Origin: Nitrososphaerota archaeon
GTDB lineage: Archaea; Thermoproteota; Nitrososphaeria; Nitrososphaerales; CADDZS01
Direction: 5' to 3'
DNA length: 27,150 nucleotides
Assembly (NCBI GenBank): GCA_027314685.1
Contig: DAHVAI010000442.1
Location: forward strand, 1-27,150
Positions 14,987-23,076 of the stretch are shown piece after piece. The position numbers and the translations under genes were made by a program. Under the pieces are notes generated by a model. It was not told where the DNA came from. It saw only the letters and a program-made list of their open reading frames with translations, and searched no databases. How positions within the stretch are numbered: position 1 is the stretch's first letter; each line of letters opens with the position of its first letter.

Positions 14987-16783
14987 TTGTCCGAAGGAGT
15001 TCAATCCACCAAGCAAGCCCCCGGGGTTCGCTGGAACTTGAGCGAAGTGTTGCCCCCTCATTCAAGTAAGATCTTCCAATCCACTGTTCTTGAGCCTCTA
15101 GAAGGTTTGGTGTCGGAATTTGAGGGATTACGCTCCAAACTAGACCCATCGATCAGTAGTGAACAGCTCCTTTCTGTTATTTTACATTACGAGAAGATAT
15201 CTCGACTCTCATCTCGCTTGGGCAGTTTCGCATACATGTTTTTTTCAGAAAACACCAGATCTCAGGAGGCGCGGACTTTCAAGGCAAGGGCCGAGGAAAT
15301 AAACGCTGACACTTCGAACCGAACGCTATTCTTCGAACTGTGGTTGAAATCACTCCCCGTTGAAAAGATAGATCGGCTCATCGCAGGATCTGGACAGTAC
15401 TCCTATTTCTTGCGCAGGTTGATTCAGACAAAGCCCTACACTCTTTCAGAACCCGTTGAACAAGCTATAAACCTGAAGGACATGACAGGCCGTAGTGCAC
15501 TACTCCAGATTTATCATCAGATACGCGACTCATTCATGTATGACGTTGTGCTCGAAGACGGTTCAAAGAAACTGACTGAAGAGCAGGTTCGCGATCTGTT
15601 CTACAGCCAGAAGAAGAGTGAAAGAAAATCCGCCTATCAAGGAATGCTATCGAAGTTCGAACAAAACCGCGATGTACTGGGCGAGATCTACAAGATGCTC
15701 GTGCGTGACTGGCGAAATGAGGGGATTAAACTGAGAGGTTACTCGAGTCCCATTTCCATCAGAAACATAGCAAATGACGTTCCAGACGAAGCCGTAAGCG
15801 CAGTACTGAAAGCGTGCAGAGAAGGAGCACCACTCTTCCAGAGATTCTTCAAATTGAAGGCCAAAATCTTAGGATTGCCCGACTACTCGAGAACTGATGT
15901 CTACGCCCCACTTCCACTAGAGGCTGAAAAAAACTACTCTTGGGAAGATGGAAGCAAACTGGTCTTGGACACGTTTAGGTTATTTGATGACAAGTTCGCG
16001 ACTATGGCATCTAACCTCTTTACACAATCGCATATTGATGGCGAACCCAGAGAAGGCAAGATCGGGGGGGCATATTGCATGAGTGTTACTACTGAGATCG
16101 TGCCTTATGTGCTCCTAAGCTTCACGGGTACTCCTAGAAGCGTTGCTACGCTTGCACACGAACTAGGGCACGCTGTTCACGACCAGCTCTCAGCTAAACG
16201 CAACACTCAACTGACTTACGAAGCTCCGTTGCCGCTTGCCGAAACTGCTTCAGTTTTTGCAGAGCTTTTGCTGACTGACAGGATGCTTTCAGAAGCAGAC
16301 ACTGAAACTAGAAAGAGTCTTCTTGTGGATCTGATGAATGACAGCTATGCAACCATAATCAGGCAGGCATTCTTCGTCCTTTACGAACTTGAGGCTCATG
16401 AGTTGATTGCACAGGGAGTCAACGTCGATGAGTTGGGCGAAAAGTACCTCGCAAACCTGAGATCGCAGTTCGGTGATTCTCTAGCGGTACCTGATAACTT
16501 TGGATATGAGTGGTTATCAATACCTCATATCTATCAAACTCCATTCTACTGCTATTCGTACGCTTGGGGAAATCTGCTCGTCCTATCGCTCTACAGACAG
16601 TTCAAGAAAGAAGGGGTAAGGTCATTCGCACCCAGATACATGAAGATGCTTTCCTATGGTGGCTCCGCGTCGCCTGAAAGGATTCTCAACGAGAGCGGTT
16701 TCGATATCCGTTCAGAAAAATTCTGGAAGAGCGGGTTCGAAGAGCTTAGTTCGACGTTGGAAGAGCTCGAACGCCTGGTCTAG
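14987..16783 (+). CDS. M3-family oligoendopeptidase (PepF-like)
   Basis: A 598-residue zinc metallopeptidase of the M3B/PepF type, which cuts short peptides in the cytoplasm. The zinc site is H391-E392-L-G-H395 with the third ligand E419 in LAETASVF, 24 residues later, as in the family. The N-terminal PepF-like helical region (about 1-200, including GVRWNLSEVLPP) and the C-terminal YCYSYAWGNLLVLSLY motif, which lines the peptide channel, are present. Length matches bacterial and archaeal members. TTG 14987 is the start. It lies 40 nt after the SIS gene and 24 nt before the next gene on the same strand. Confidence 0.95.
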   Translation: MSEGVQSTKQAPGVRWNLSEVLPPHSSKIFQSTVLEPLEGLVSEFEGLRSKLDPSISSEQLLSVILHYEKISRLSSRLGSFAYMFFSENTRSQEARTFKARAEEINADTSNRTLFFELWLKSLPVEKIDRLIAGSGQYSYFLRRLIQTKPYTLSEPVEQAINLKDMTGRSALLQIYHQIRDSFMYDVVLEDGSKKLTEEQVRDLFYSQKKSERKSAYQGMLSKFEQNRDVLGEIYKMLVRDWRNEGIKLRGYSSPISIRNIANDVPDEAVSAVLKACREGAPLFQRFFKLKAKILGLPDYSRTDVYAPLPLEAEKNYSWEDGSKLVLDTFRLFDDKFATMASNLFTQSHIDGEPREGKIGGAYCMSVTTEIVPYVLLSFTGTPRSVATLAHELGHAVHDQLSAKRNTQLTYEAPLPLAETASVFAELLLTDRMLSEADTETRKSLLVDLMNDSYATIIRQAFFVLYELEAHELIAQGVNVDELGEKYLANLRSQFGDSLAVPDNFGYEWLSIPHIYQTPFYCYSYAWGNLLVLSLYRQFKKEGVRSFAPRYMKMLSYGGSASPERILNESGFDIRSEKFWKSGFEELSSTLEELERLV

Positions 16784-16807
16784 TTGTGAAAACATCAGTG
16801 TCTGCCT

Positions 16808-17656
16808 TTGGTAGCCTTTGAAGACCTCCTCCCACAGGTAGATATTGCAACCGTGAGATCCATCCTTGAAGATCTGAACAGGGTGACAGTCCAATGTGTG
16901 ACAGGCAGCCTCAGGGAAGGTGTTCTCGTAGCGTACTCTTCAGGGATTGACAGTAGTATATTGGCCGAGCTAGTCCGGCAACAAAGAGGATGTGCAAAAC
17001 TAATGACGATGGGGAGAGCCGGTTCCTCTGATGTGAAGACTACGGCAGTCGATAGCCTAGCGACCAAAGATGGCTTCGATCTTTCCTTTGGATACTTGAC
17101 TGTGAACGAGGTTCAACAAGCCGCCACGAAAGTTGCAAGAATTGTTCGCGTCGATAATCTATCTCATTTCGAAGACTGTGTATCGTTCTGGTTGACAGCT
17201 AGCATCGGGGCAAAAAATGGAGACGGGCGATGCATCTTTTCGGCAAATGGTCCTGACGAACTTTTTTGTGGCTACGATAGATTTAGGAGGATACTTGATG
17301 AGAGTGGATATGGTGCAGTTGAGAAGGAGATATTGAAGGCGCTCGAGGCCGCGAAGAAATTGGGTGAGCAAGTAGCCCTGGCAGTATCTGAATTCGGATT
17401 TGAGATAAGAGAACCATTCATGAATGAATCTTTCAGGAAGTTTGCTCTATCTGTTCCTTCGGAGTACAAGATTCATAAGGGGAACGATCTTTTGAGAAAG
17501 AGAATCTGGCGTTGCTACGGCAGGGCTCTGGGAATTCCGGAGGCGACTGTAATGCGTCGGAAAAAAGCGATGCAATACGGTACGGGAATTCACTCTGTGG
17601 TTCTCTCAATGGTCAAGAAAGATCTTATCAAGGTTAAATTAGGAAACAACTCATGA
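16808..17656 (+). CDS. Asparagine-synthetase-like PP-loop ATPase without glutaminase domain
   Basis: A 282-residue protein equal to the C-terminal synthetase half of AsnB. The ATP-binding PP-loop is AYSSGIDSS (about 42-50), a variant of SGGxDS with the second Gly replaced. It is followed by NGPDELFCGY (147-156), REPFMNESFRKFALSVPSEYK (201-221, equivalent to the PF(L/M)D segment) and LLRKRIW. The N-terminal Ntn glutaminase domain with its catalytic Cys2 is absent. It would therefore use free ammonia or another amine, or adenylate a different carboxylate. TTG 16808. It is followed after 37 nt by the aSelBL-like gene. Amide synthesis on a protein, tRNA-related or small-molecule substrate are all open. 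Confidence 0.82.
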   Translation: MVAFEDLLPQVDIATVRSILEDLNRVTVQCVTGSLREGVLVAYSSGIDSSILAELVRQQRGCAKLMTMGRAGSSDVKTTAVDSLATKDGFDLSFGYLTVNEVQQAATKVARIVRVDNLSHFEDCVSFWLTASIGAKNGDGRCIFSANGPDELFCGYDRFRRILDESGYGAVEKEILKALEAAKKLGEQVALAVSEFGFEIREPFMNESFRKFALSVPSEYKIHKGNDLLRKRIWRCYGRALGIPEATVMRRKKAMQYGTGIHSVVLSMVKKDLIKVKLGNNS

Positions 17657-17693
17657 TGTATTCGGGATTTTCCAGGAATCGTGTTGCTCAGAT

Positions 17694-18665
17694 TTGAACG
17701 GAAATCTAATTGGTGTTTTTGGATCAAACCCTTCGATCAAGACAGATTTCCTATCTTCGATAGGCAAAAAAAGCGAAACAGAGGGAATAACGATCTATCA
17801 GAGAAATGAGACAGGAAGGAAATTCTCGTTCTTGGACGATTCTGCTTTTCCAGATAAGATTCAAGGATATGCGCGAATAGGGGCTATCTCTGACCTCGCA
17901 TACTACGTCTTTCCTGCTGACGGTAAACTCACTCCACCTGACGGCGAGCTCGCAATTCTCTTGGATTCGTTTGGGCTGACTGGCGAAATCCAAGTAATTG
18001 ACGGATCAGCCGAAATGGCATCCAACCTGGTCAGTTCCTCTTTCAAGGGGCTTTCGCTATCAAAGTACCAAGTCTGCGCCAGAAGTGCCAAGTCCTCAGT
18101 AATCGATCTATCGAAGATAGTTCAGAGAACAGACTATCCAAAGGATCACGCATTGGTTTATGTTGATAGATGCTTCAACGTGAAGGGAGTTGGACTGGTA
18201 GCACTCGGTTTCGTTCTGACAGGAACGGTCTCAGTTCACGATAAATTAAGGATTATTCCGGGCGATATAGGCAAACTAGCAGAGGTGAAGGGAATACAGA
18301 TCAGCGACGAAGACTATGATTCTACTGAAAGAGGTATCAGGGTTGGCTTATCTTTGAAGGGGGTCGAATTGAAAGACATGGACAAAGTGTCCTGGATGGA
18401 TGACGGGTCTTTCAGGCTGTCATCATCTTTAGAGTTTGAATTCGCGCAGTCGACCTATTACAAACAGCCTTCAGTTGACAGGGATCTTCACATAGAAGTA
18501 GCTGGCGAACTTCTGACTACTAGGGTGACGCAGGGAGCCGCATCGAACAGGCGCATCGCAAAACTGACGAATTCTGTTCCCAGTTGGGATGGAATGCGAG
18601 TGAGCGTGATCGACCTCAATTCCAAAGCATTGAGGGTTATCGGCGGCGGAAAGATTCAAGCCTAG
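17694..18665 (+). CDS. SelB-like elongation factor paralogue with degenerate GTPase domain (aSelBL type)
   Basis: A 323-residue protein with the layout of translation factors: residues 1-145 in the G-domain position, an EF-Tu-like domain 2 at about 153-235 (VYVDRCFNVKGVGLVALGFVL then GTVSVHDKL and GLSLKGVE) and a domain 3 at about 245-320. It lacks the SelB C-terminal winged-helix mRNA-binding region. The P-loop is GSNPSIKT (10-17), so G1 and KT remain but the second glycine is Ile. No clear DxxG or NKxD motif is left. This fits the archaeal aSelBL family, reported from several lineages including thaumarchaeotes, with disrupted GTPase motifs and unknown task. It may bind aminoacyl-tRNA or the ribosome without hydrolysing GTP. 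TTG 17694. Confidence 0.8.
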   Translation: MNGNLIGVFGSNPSIKTDFLSSIGKKSETEGITIYQRNETGRKFSFLDDSAFPDKIQGYARIGAISDLAYYVFPADGKLTPPDGELAILLDSFGLTGEIQVIDGSAEMASNLVSSSFKGLSLSKYQVCARSAKSSVIDLSKIVQRTDYPKDHALVYVDRCFNVKGVGLVALGFVLTGTVSVHDKLRIIPGDIGKLAEVKGIQISDEDYDSTERGIRVGLSLKGVELKDMDKVSWMDDGSFRLSSSLEFEFAQSTYYKQPSVDRDLHIEVAGELLTTRVTQGAASNRRIAKLTNSVPSWDGMRVSVIDLNSKALRVIGGGKIQA

Positions 18666-18717
18666 CCTTTACTTGTAGCATCCTATTTGATTTCGAGGAC
18701 CGCACGCCAACTACCAT

Positions 18718-18728
18718 GATATAAAAGG
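18718..18728 (+). promoter_or_regulatory. TATA-like element of the Fe-S carrier gene
   Basis: GATATAAAAGG predicts a start near 18749. This excludes the longer GTG start at 18732 and supports ATG 18792 (or TTG 18786) with a leader of about 40 nt. Confidence 0.5.
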
Positions 18729-18791
18729 AACGTGGAAAGACGGAAGCAAATCCACAAGACTATAATATCCGAAGTTCACAATCAATTGGCT

Positions 18792-19205
18792 ATGCAGACC
18801 ACGGAAAAGATTGTAACGATGACACCGCTAGCGATTGAGCGCGTAAAGGAATTCATGTCAAAAGATGACTCTCAAGCAAATGGCCTACGCATCTTCGTAA
18901 TGCAGGGTGGTTGCTCAGGATACCAATACGGGATGGTTCTCGAGAAGAACGCAAAGGGTGACGACCTTTCGTGGTCTGAGAACGGTATCAACGTCTACAT
19001 TGATAACCAGAGCGCAAAGCTCCTGCAGGGTGCTAACATTGATTTCGTCGACACTGTCCAAGGATCTGGTTTCAAGATCGACAACCCAAACGCCGTTGCC
19101 TCTTGCGGTTGTGGAAACTCGTTCGACACCGAAGAATCAACTCACTCGCACGATGAGGCTGATGGATGCGGATGTGGAGGCGCCTGCGGTTGCGGCGGCC
19201 ACTAG
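18792..19205 (+). CDS. A-type iron-sulfur carrier (IscA/SufA/ErpA family) with Cys/His-rich tail
   Basis: The 137-residue product carries the three conserved cluster cysteines of A-type carriers: C41 in QGGCSGYQY and C105, C107 in SCGCGNSF. It also has the family core VQGSGFKIDNPNA. These proteins pass [4Fe-4S] or [2Fe-2S] clusters to client enzymes in the cytoplasm. After a normal family end at about residue 112 there is an extra tail of about 25 residues rich in His, Gly and Cys (THSHDEADGCGCGGACGCGGH) with four more cysteines. The tail could store iron or a transition metal. The frame is open from GTG 18732, but the promoter position favours ATG 18792. Possible client in the window is the [4Fe-4S] dehydratase at 11693-12868. 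Confidence 0.93.
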   Translation: MQTTEKIVTMTPLAIERVKEFMSKDDSQANGLRIFVMQGGCSGYQYGMVLEKNAKGDDLSWSENGINVYIDNQSAKLLQGANIDFVDTVQGSGFKIDNPNAVASCGCGNSFDTEESTHSHDEADGCGCGGACGCGGH

Positions 19206-19212
19206 ATACTTT

Positions 19213-19704
19213 TTAGAAATCAGGATTCGTAAAATTCGTCGGCGGGGATTGCTCGCCACGACTCATCATGTAAGTCGTTAGTTCCTGCTGCATAATCTCC
19301 TCGAATTTCTGGAAATACAACCTCGTGGCAAATGGCATGCTGTTGAGGTTCCTTTCTATCGCTGATACCACGTAGGGAATCGCTCGTTTGGAAGACTTGA
19401 ACTCGAATTTCATTGGTAGTACTGGGTTTTGGACCACGTGAATGCTGTCTCGCAGCTCGCTAGTCGGGCAAAGCGACTTCGAGTCGCTCTCAATTACTGC
19501 GTACCATTTTGAAATCACATCACTATCCAATCCCACCTTGGCACCCTCGATTGTCTCAACAAGCTTGTTGAGAACGTTCACTTCGACGTTTTTCGATGAA
19601 ACTGGTTCTGAACTCACTAATTCTTCACGCGCTTGAGAGAGCGAGTCTTTCTTATGGAAAGCGAAGCCAAAAACTGCTCGCCGATTGGTACAAATTTGTT
19701 TCAC
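19213..19704 (-). CDS. Uncharacterised protein
   Basis: A 163-residue protein with no recognised motif. It is mixed in composition: a polar N-terminus, a middle with SDVISKWYAVIESD, and a C-terminus predicted helical (ATRLYFQKFEEIMQQELTTYMMSRGE). It has no membrane segment and two cysteines. GTG 19704 fits a leaderless transcript from a TATA-like element at 19721-19730 shared with the divergent dehydrogenase gene. Its stop is 7 nt from the Fe-S carrier stop (convergent). Confidence 0.55.
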   Translation of the reverse strand: MKQICTNRRAVFGFAFHKKDSLSQAREELVSSEPVSSKNVEVNVLNKLVETIEGAKVGLDSDVISKWYAVIESDSKSLCPTSELRDSIHVVQNPVLPMKFEFKSSKRAIPYVVSAIERNLNSMPFATRLYFQKFEEIMQQELTTYMMSRGEQSPPTNFTNPDF

Positions 19705-19720
19705 CCCGAAGTGAGTGAAT

Positions 19721-19730
19721 CTTTTATCTC
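19721..19730. promoter_or_regulatory. Single TATA-like element midway between two divergent starts
   Basis: CTTTTATCTC (GAGATAAAAG on the other strand) is centred at about 19725, 21-23 nt from the GTG at 19704 and from the GTG at 19748. Each strand has a plausible start codon near the expected transcription start. The symmetric spacing suggests one element may serve both directions. Confidence 0.4.
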
Positions 19731-19747
19731 GCCGTCAAAGCTATTGA

Positions 19748-20758
19748 GTGAGTTCGAGTTTGAAACGACGCGTTATTTGCTTTGGCCTTGGTCCAATAGG
19801 TCTGTCGATTGCAAGGCTTGCGGCTAAAAGAAGATCAATTGAGATTGTTGGGGCTGTTGACACAGCTCCGGGTTTGGTGGGGAGAGATCTTGGCGAACTC
19901 TTGGGTATTGGAGGTATGGGAATCATGGTTCAAAACAACGGACACGATTTGTATCGCAAAGCAGACATCGTACTTCATGCAACCACCTCGTTCCTTTCAA
20001 GCGCGAGATCCCAACTCGAAGAGTTTTGCCGAAATGGGGTGGATGTAGTCAGCACCTGCGAGGAGCTAGCGTATCCTTGGTTCTCACACAGACTGATTGC
20101 AAAGGAATTGGATTCTGCCGCAAAGCGTCGCGATGTAACTTTATTGGGCACAGGAGTGAACCCAGGTTTTGTCATGGATGCGCTAGCAATAACATTGAGT
20201 GGGGTTTGCGAGCAAGTCAGTGAAATACGGGTTACGCGTGTCCTCGATGCGACAAAGAGACGACTCCCATTCCAGATGAAAGTAGGAATTGGGCTCGATG
20301 TGAGGGAATTCTATCAAAACGTGAGAACTGGCAAATTCGGACACATTGGTCTGCCTGAATCAGTCGCGATGACCTGCGCTGCAATGGGCTCGAGAATTGA
20401 GCGATTTGAGCAGAAGATCCGGCCAAAGATTGCAAGCAAAAATCTAACCACTGAAAACTTTGGCACAGTACGGAAAGGGAAGGTCGTTGGGCTAATTCAA
20501 GATGGGAGTGGCTTCGCAGGAGGGAGCCGGGTAGCCAAGTATCACATCGAGATGTACGCTGGTGCAATGAACCCGCATGACGAGATAGAATTGGTCGGCG
20601 TTCCACGAATCTCGCTGAGGATTCCAGGCGGTACTCCTGGAGACATAGCAACAGCTGCCGTGATCGTTAACTCGATTCCCCGCGTCGTTGAATCTGCTCC
20701 TGGGCTGATCACGGTAATGGATCTTAGACCGGCATGCAGCACTCTTGGAGCTGAGTAA
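19748..20758 (+). CDS. NAD(P)-dependent amine/2,4-diaminopentanoate-dehydrogenase-like protein (DapB fold)
   Basis: A 336-residue oxidoreductase. The Rossmann dinucleotide motif is GLGPIGLSIARLAAKR near residues 13-28. Family blocks VLHATTSFLSS, STCEELAYPWFSH and LLGTGVNPGFVMDAL match the DapB-fold amine dehydrogenases (2,4-diaminopentanoate dehydrogenase and so-called native amine dehydrogenases), where the Glu in CEELAYPW is placed at the active site. They reversibly deaminate amines or diamino acids in the cytoplasm. The substrate is not known. It starts with GTG 19748 after a shared promoter element and faces a MetE-like gene convergently. Adjacent permease and aminotransferase genes suggest amine or amino acid catabolism. 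Confidence 0.83.
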   Translation: MSSSLKRRVICFGLGPIGLSIARLAAKRRSIEIVGAVDTAPGLVGRDLGELLGIGGMGIMVQNNGHDLYRKADIVLHATTSFLSSARSQLEEFCRNGVDVVSTCEELAYPWFSHRLIAKELDSAAKRRDVTLLGTGVNPGFVMDALAITLSGVCEQVSEIRVTRVLDATKRRLPFQMKVGIGLDVREFYQNVRTGKFGHIGLPESVAMTCAAMGSRIERFEQKIRPKIASKNLTTENFGTVRKGKVVGLIQDGSGFAGGSRVAKYHIEMYAGAMNPHDEIELVGVPRISLRIPGGTPGDIATAAVIVNSIPRVVESAPGLITVMDLRPACSTLGAE

Positions 20759-20771
20759 GGCTTGATTCTAT

Positions 20772-21944
20772 TCAACTGACGTGAGTAAGAATCTCTTCTG
20801 CTAATGAAGCACCGTTCACCAGAGACTGTAGTTTCTGGATAGCTACTGGATATGTAACATTTCCAAAACCAGCGAATGTTTCAAACCCGCAATCGGTACT
20901 TGCCAGCAATCTTTCAGGGCCGATCTTTTCGTATTTCGCCACTCTCTCGATCCTCGAAGCGACTGTTTCGGGAGTTTCAACGATTGGAGTTTTTACGTCG
21001 ATCACACCCATCGCGAAATTTAATCTGGCTGGCCATTCGTGCTCTCTTAAGTAATTCTCCAAAATCAAAGCATCTCCCTCATGTCTTGGGTTTGCCATCT
21101 CTCCGACTATGGTACCCACCTTCAACCTAAGAATTTCTGGAAGCACTTTGGCATAGTCTGCGTCGAAGATGTGCGAACCCACCCAGTTTCCGTAGCAATA
21201 GTGGACTCGGATTCTATCCCCAGGCAATCCAGCAATTGCCTCGTTTATTGCGTCGATGTGTCTTGGCAAGGCTTCGAAAAAGTCTACTCCCCACACTCCC
21301 CGTTGCTTTCCCATCGCAAGATCTGGCGCGTCAATTTGCAGATCGATTCCATCTACTTCGAGTATCGCCTTGTACTCTTTGCGTAGCTCACGTGTTACAT
21401 CAAAGAGATATTCGTAGTGATCCCCGTAGACTTTTTCTCTGGGGAAACAGATCGTTACTACTCCGGGTGATGGTGATGGAAGAAATATTCTCTTTGCGCC
21501 TTCTTTATTAGCTATCTTGACCGCATCTCGAGCCTCATTTGAGGCAAGCTCTCTGCCAGTGTAGCTGAGCTTCTCCTTAATCCTGGGCACTGAAAAATCG
21601 TTTCCCTGCCTAGGCGCAAGTGTCTGAGGACTGGATTCTCTCATTTCTTGGACAAAACTGGGATGTAGAGGCATCACCACTTTCTCAATATCTGAAAAGC
21701 CTTCGAACCTATTAGGAAGAAACCAAGAGTAACCGGCCTTCCTTTGCTCTCCATTACTGACCCAGTCAAGGCCGCGCGAAATTCCACCAGGATGTAATTG
21801 GTCGCGAACTGCTCTAATCTCCGCATCCGCTATCAATCTAGAGTGTCTTTCAGATATCTCTCCCGTCGGAGAATCTACGTGGTTTAGGATTTTCATTATC
21901 TCTGTCGTCCGAAACCAGCTTCCGACCATCGTTGTACGTATCAT
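20772..21944 (-). CDS. Cobalamin-independent methionine synthase family protein (MetE C-terminal-domain-like)
   Basis: A 390-residue protein equal to the catalytic barrel of MetE, without the N-terminal domain. The thiol-activating zinc site is complete: H248 and C250 in VHYCYGNW, E282 in VGEMANPR and C352 in STDCGFET. The family start TTMVGSWFRT and the LQIDAPDLA segment are present. Such short forms transfer methyl groups, or act on thiols, often with different partners from full-length MetE; methionine synthesis from a corrinoid-bound methyl donor is one known archaeal option. The actual donor is unknown. ATG 21944, preceded by 52 nt of intergenic DNA with the divergent-side regulator gene downstream of it on the same strand. 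Confidence 0.88.
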   Translation of the reverse strand: MIRTTMVGSWFRTTEIMKILNHVDSPTGEISERHSRLIADAEIRAVRDQLHPGGISRGLDWVSNGEQRKAGYSWFLPNRFEGFSDIEKVVMPLHPSFVQEMRESSPQTLAPRQGNDFSVPRIKEKLSYTGRELASNEARDAVKIANKEGAKRIFLPSPSPGVVTICFPREKVYGDHYEYLFDVTRELRKEYKAILEVDGIDLQIDAPDLAMGKQRGVWGVDFFEALPRHIDAINEAIAGLPGDRIRVHYCYGNWVGSHIFDADYAKVLPEILRLKVGTIVGEMANPRHEGDALILENYLREHEWPARLNFAMGVIDVKTPIVETPETVASRIERVAKYEKIGPERLLASTDCGFETFAGFGNVTYPVAIQKLQSLVNGASLAEEILTHVS

Positions 21945-21996
21945 CTAAGGATACACTTTTGTTATAGAGAGTCGAGAAAATTAATGTCTATATCTT

Positions 21997-23013
21997 TCAT
22001 TCGGCGCTTCTAATCATATCTTTGATTGTTGAGGGGTCTGGCGTGGTTATCCCAGCATGCTCAAATTGTCTTGTAATCGAGTTTGATTCTAATTCAGTGG
22101 AATAACTATATTCTTGAGATACCGCGTTAATGATTTTTTGATCAAAGCCCGTGATTTTTGAATACTGATCGAGAAAAGAATCAGGCGCCCTTGAAAATTC
22201 CAATATCGAAGCCTTGAATCGTTTCGCGATCTTTGACATTATTCTATCACTTAACGTGTTGCTTGCAGAGAGTGTGCAGCAAATATGGTCCTCAAGATCA
22301 TTATAAGTTACAATCTTGGTTAAACAATGTTTTTTCGTTAGAATCGTAGCATAAGGTTCCCAGATACACGCTGCGTCAAATTGCTTTGAAACCATGCCCT
22401 TTGTGATCTCTCGTGGGTTAGATGCGTATATTACCGCGCTTCTTTCAGCAAGAAAATGCTCATGAATAGAAGTTTTCATCAGGAGCTCCATTGTCGAAAG
22501 CTTAGTCGTAGCAACTCTGGGGCTAGAATGAAGTTCTCGAGTTGCAGATACTACGCTTGATCCACCAGAACCTGCCGGCGCAATAATCTTGAATGGGGCA
22601 CCGAGCGAGCAGAACATGAAACCGGCTAGTATCGGAGCGATTCCAAGGTCTAGCCTCGAAAGCGAAAGATCCCTTGCAACGTCCAATCCATTTTCGTAAA
22701 TCTGGAAATGAATATCAATTCCAAGGGCGTCCCTCATGTTTTTCCTAAATGGAACTATAAACGGGTACTCGGCAGATCTCGTAAACCCGAGACGAAGATG
22801 ATGTTTTCTTCCCTTATGCAGCTCAGTTTCAAGAACTACTCGATAGTTCTTACCAATTGGAAATCTGGATACGAGTGACTTCCTTTCGAGTGAAGACAGA
22901 ATTTCAGAAGTCCTGCTTCTTGACAAGCCGGTCTGACCTACAAGCTCGGATTGAAGCATTTCTCCTCCGTTTAGAGCTAGCGAAGTGAGTGCTCTCTCTT
23001 CTCCGCCGGACAT
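21997..23013 (-). CDS. HTH regulator fused to a solute-binding-protein-like sensor domain
   Basis: The N-terminal about 60 residues form a winged HTH (MSGGEERALTSLAL, then LVGQTGLSRSRTSEILSSLERKS split across the recognition helix). Residues about 75-330 resemble a periplasmic substrate-binding domain of the SsuA/TauA/NMT1 type (DLGIAPILAGFMFCS, FKIIAPAGSGGSSVVSATREL, FDAACIWEPYATIL), without signal peptide or lipobox. That makes it a cytoplasmic one-component sensor, probably reading a sulfonate, amine, pyrimidine or amino-acid-like ligand. ATG 23013 (338 residues) is preferred over ATG 23025 because the shared TATA-like element at 23040-23047 would start transcription near 23018. It is divergent from the APC permease and likely controls it. 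Confidence 0.8.
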   Translation of the reverse strand: MSGGEERALTSLALNGGEMLQSELVGQTGLSRSRTSEILSSLERKSLVSRFPIGKNYRVVLETELHKGRKHHLRLGFTRSAEYPFIVPFRKNMRDALGIDIHFQIYENGLDVARDLSLSRLDLGIAPILAGFMFCSLGAPFKIIAPAGSGGSSVVSATRELHSSPRVATTKLSTMELLMKTSIHEHFLAERSAVIYASNPREITKGMVSKQFDAACIWEPYATILTKKHCLTKIVTYNDLEDHICCTLSASNTLSDRIMSKIAKRFKASILEFSRAPDSFLDQYSKITGFDQKIINAVSQEYSYSTELESNSITRQFEHAGITTPDPSTIKDMIRSAE

Positions 23014-23039
23014 TACGCATCGCATATCTGGGGAACACG

Positions 23040-23047
23040 GATAAATA
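23040..23047. promoter_or_regulatory. TATA-like element shared by the divergent regulator and permease
   Basis: GATAAATACC on the plus strand (GGTATTTATC on the minus) lies about 25-30 nt from ATG 23067 and from ATG 23013. No other AT-rich element in the 53-nt gap fits either gene better, so one box may serve both directions. Confidence 0.4.
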
Positions 23048-23060
23048 CCTAACTAAAAAT

Positions 23061-23076
23061 CCGAACATGTGTTCGG
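23061..23076. promoter_or_regulatory. Palindromic candidate operator on the permease start codon
   Basis: CCGAACA-TG-TGTTCGG: two perfect 7-bp arms with a 2-bp spacer; the ATG of the permease is at 23067-23069, inside the palindrome. It covers the predicted transcription start of the permease. It is the best candidate binding site for the adjacent HTH regulator. Confidence 0.55.

Noticed and set aside
22989..23066. Longer start for the APC permease
   Set aside because: It would overlap the regulator gene and the shared promoter element, and the added residues are unlike the family.
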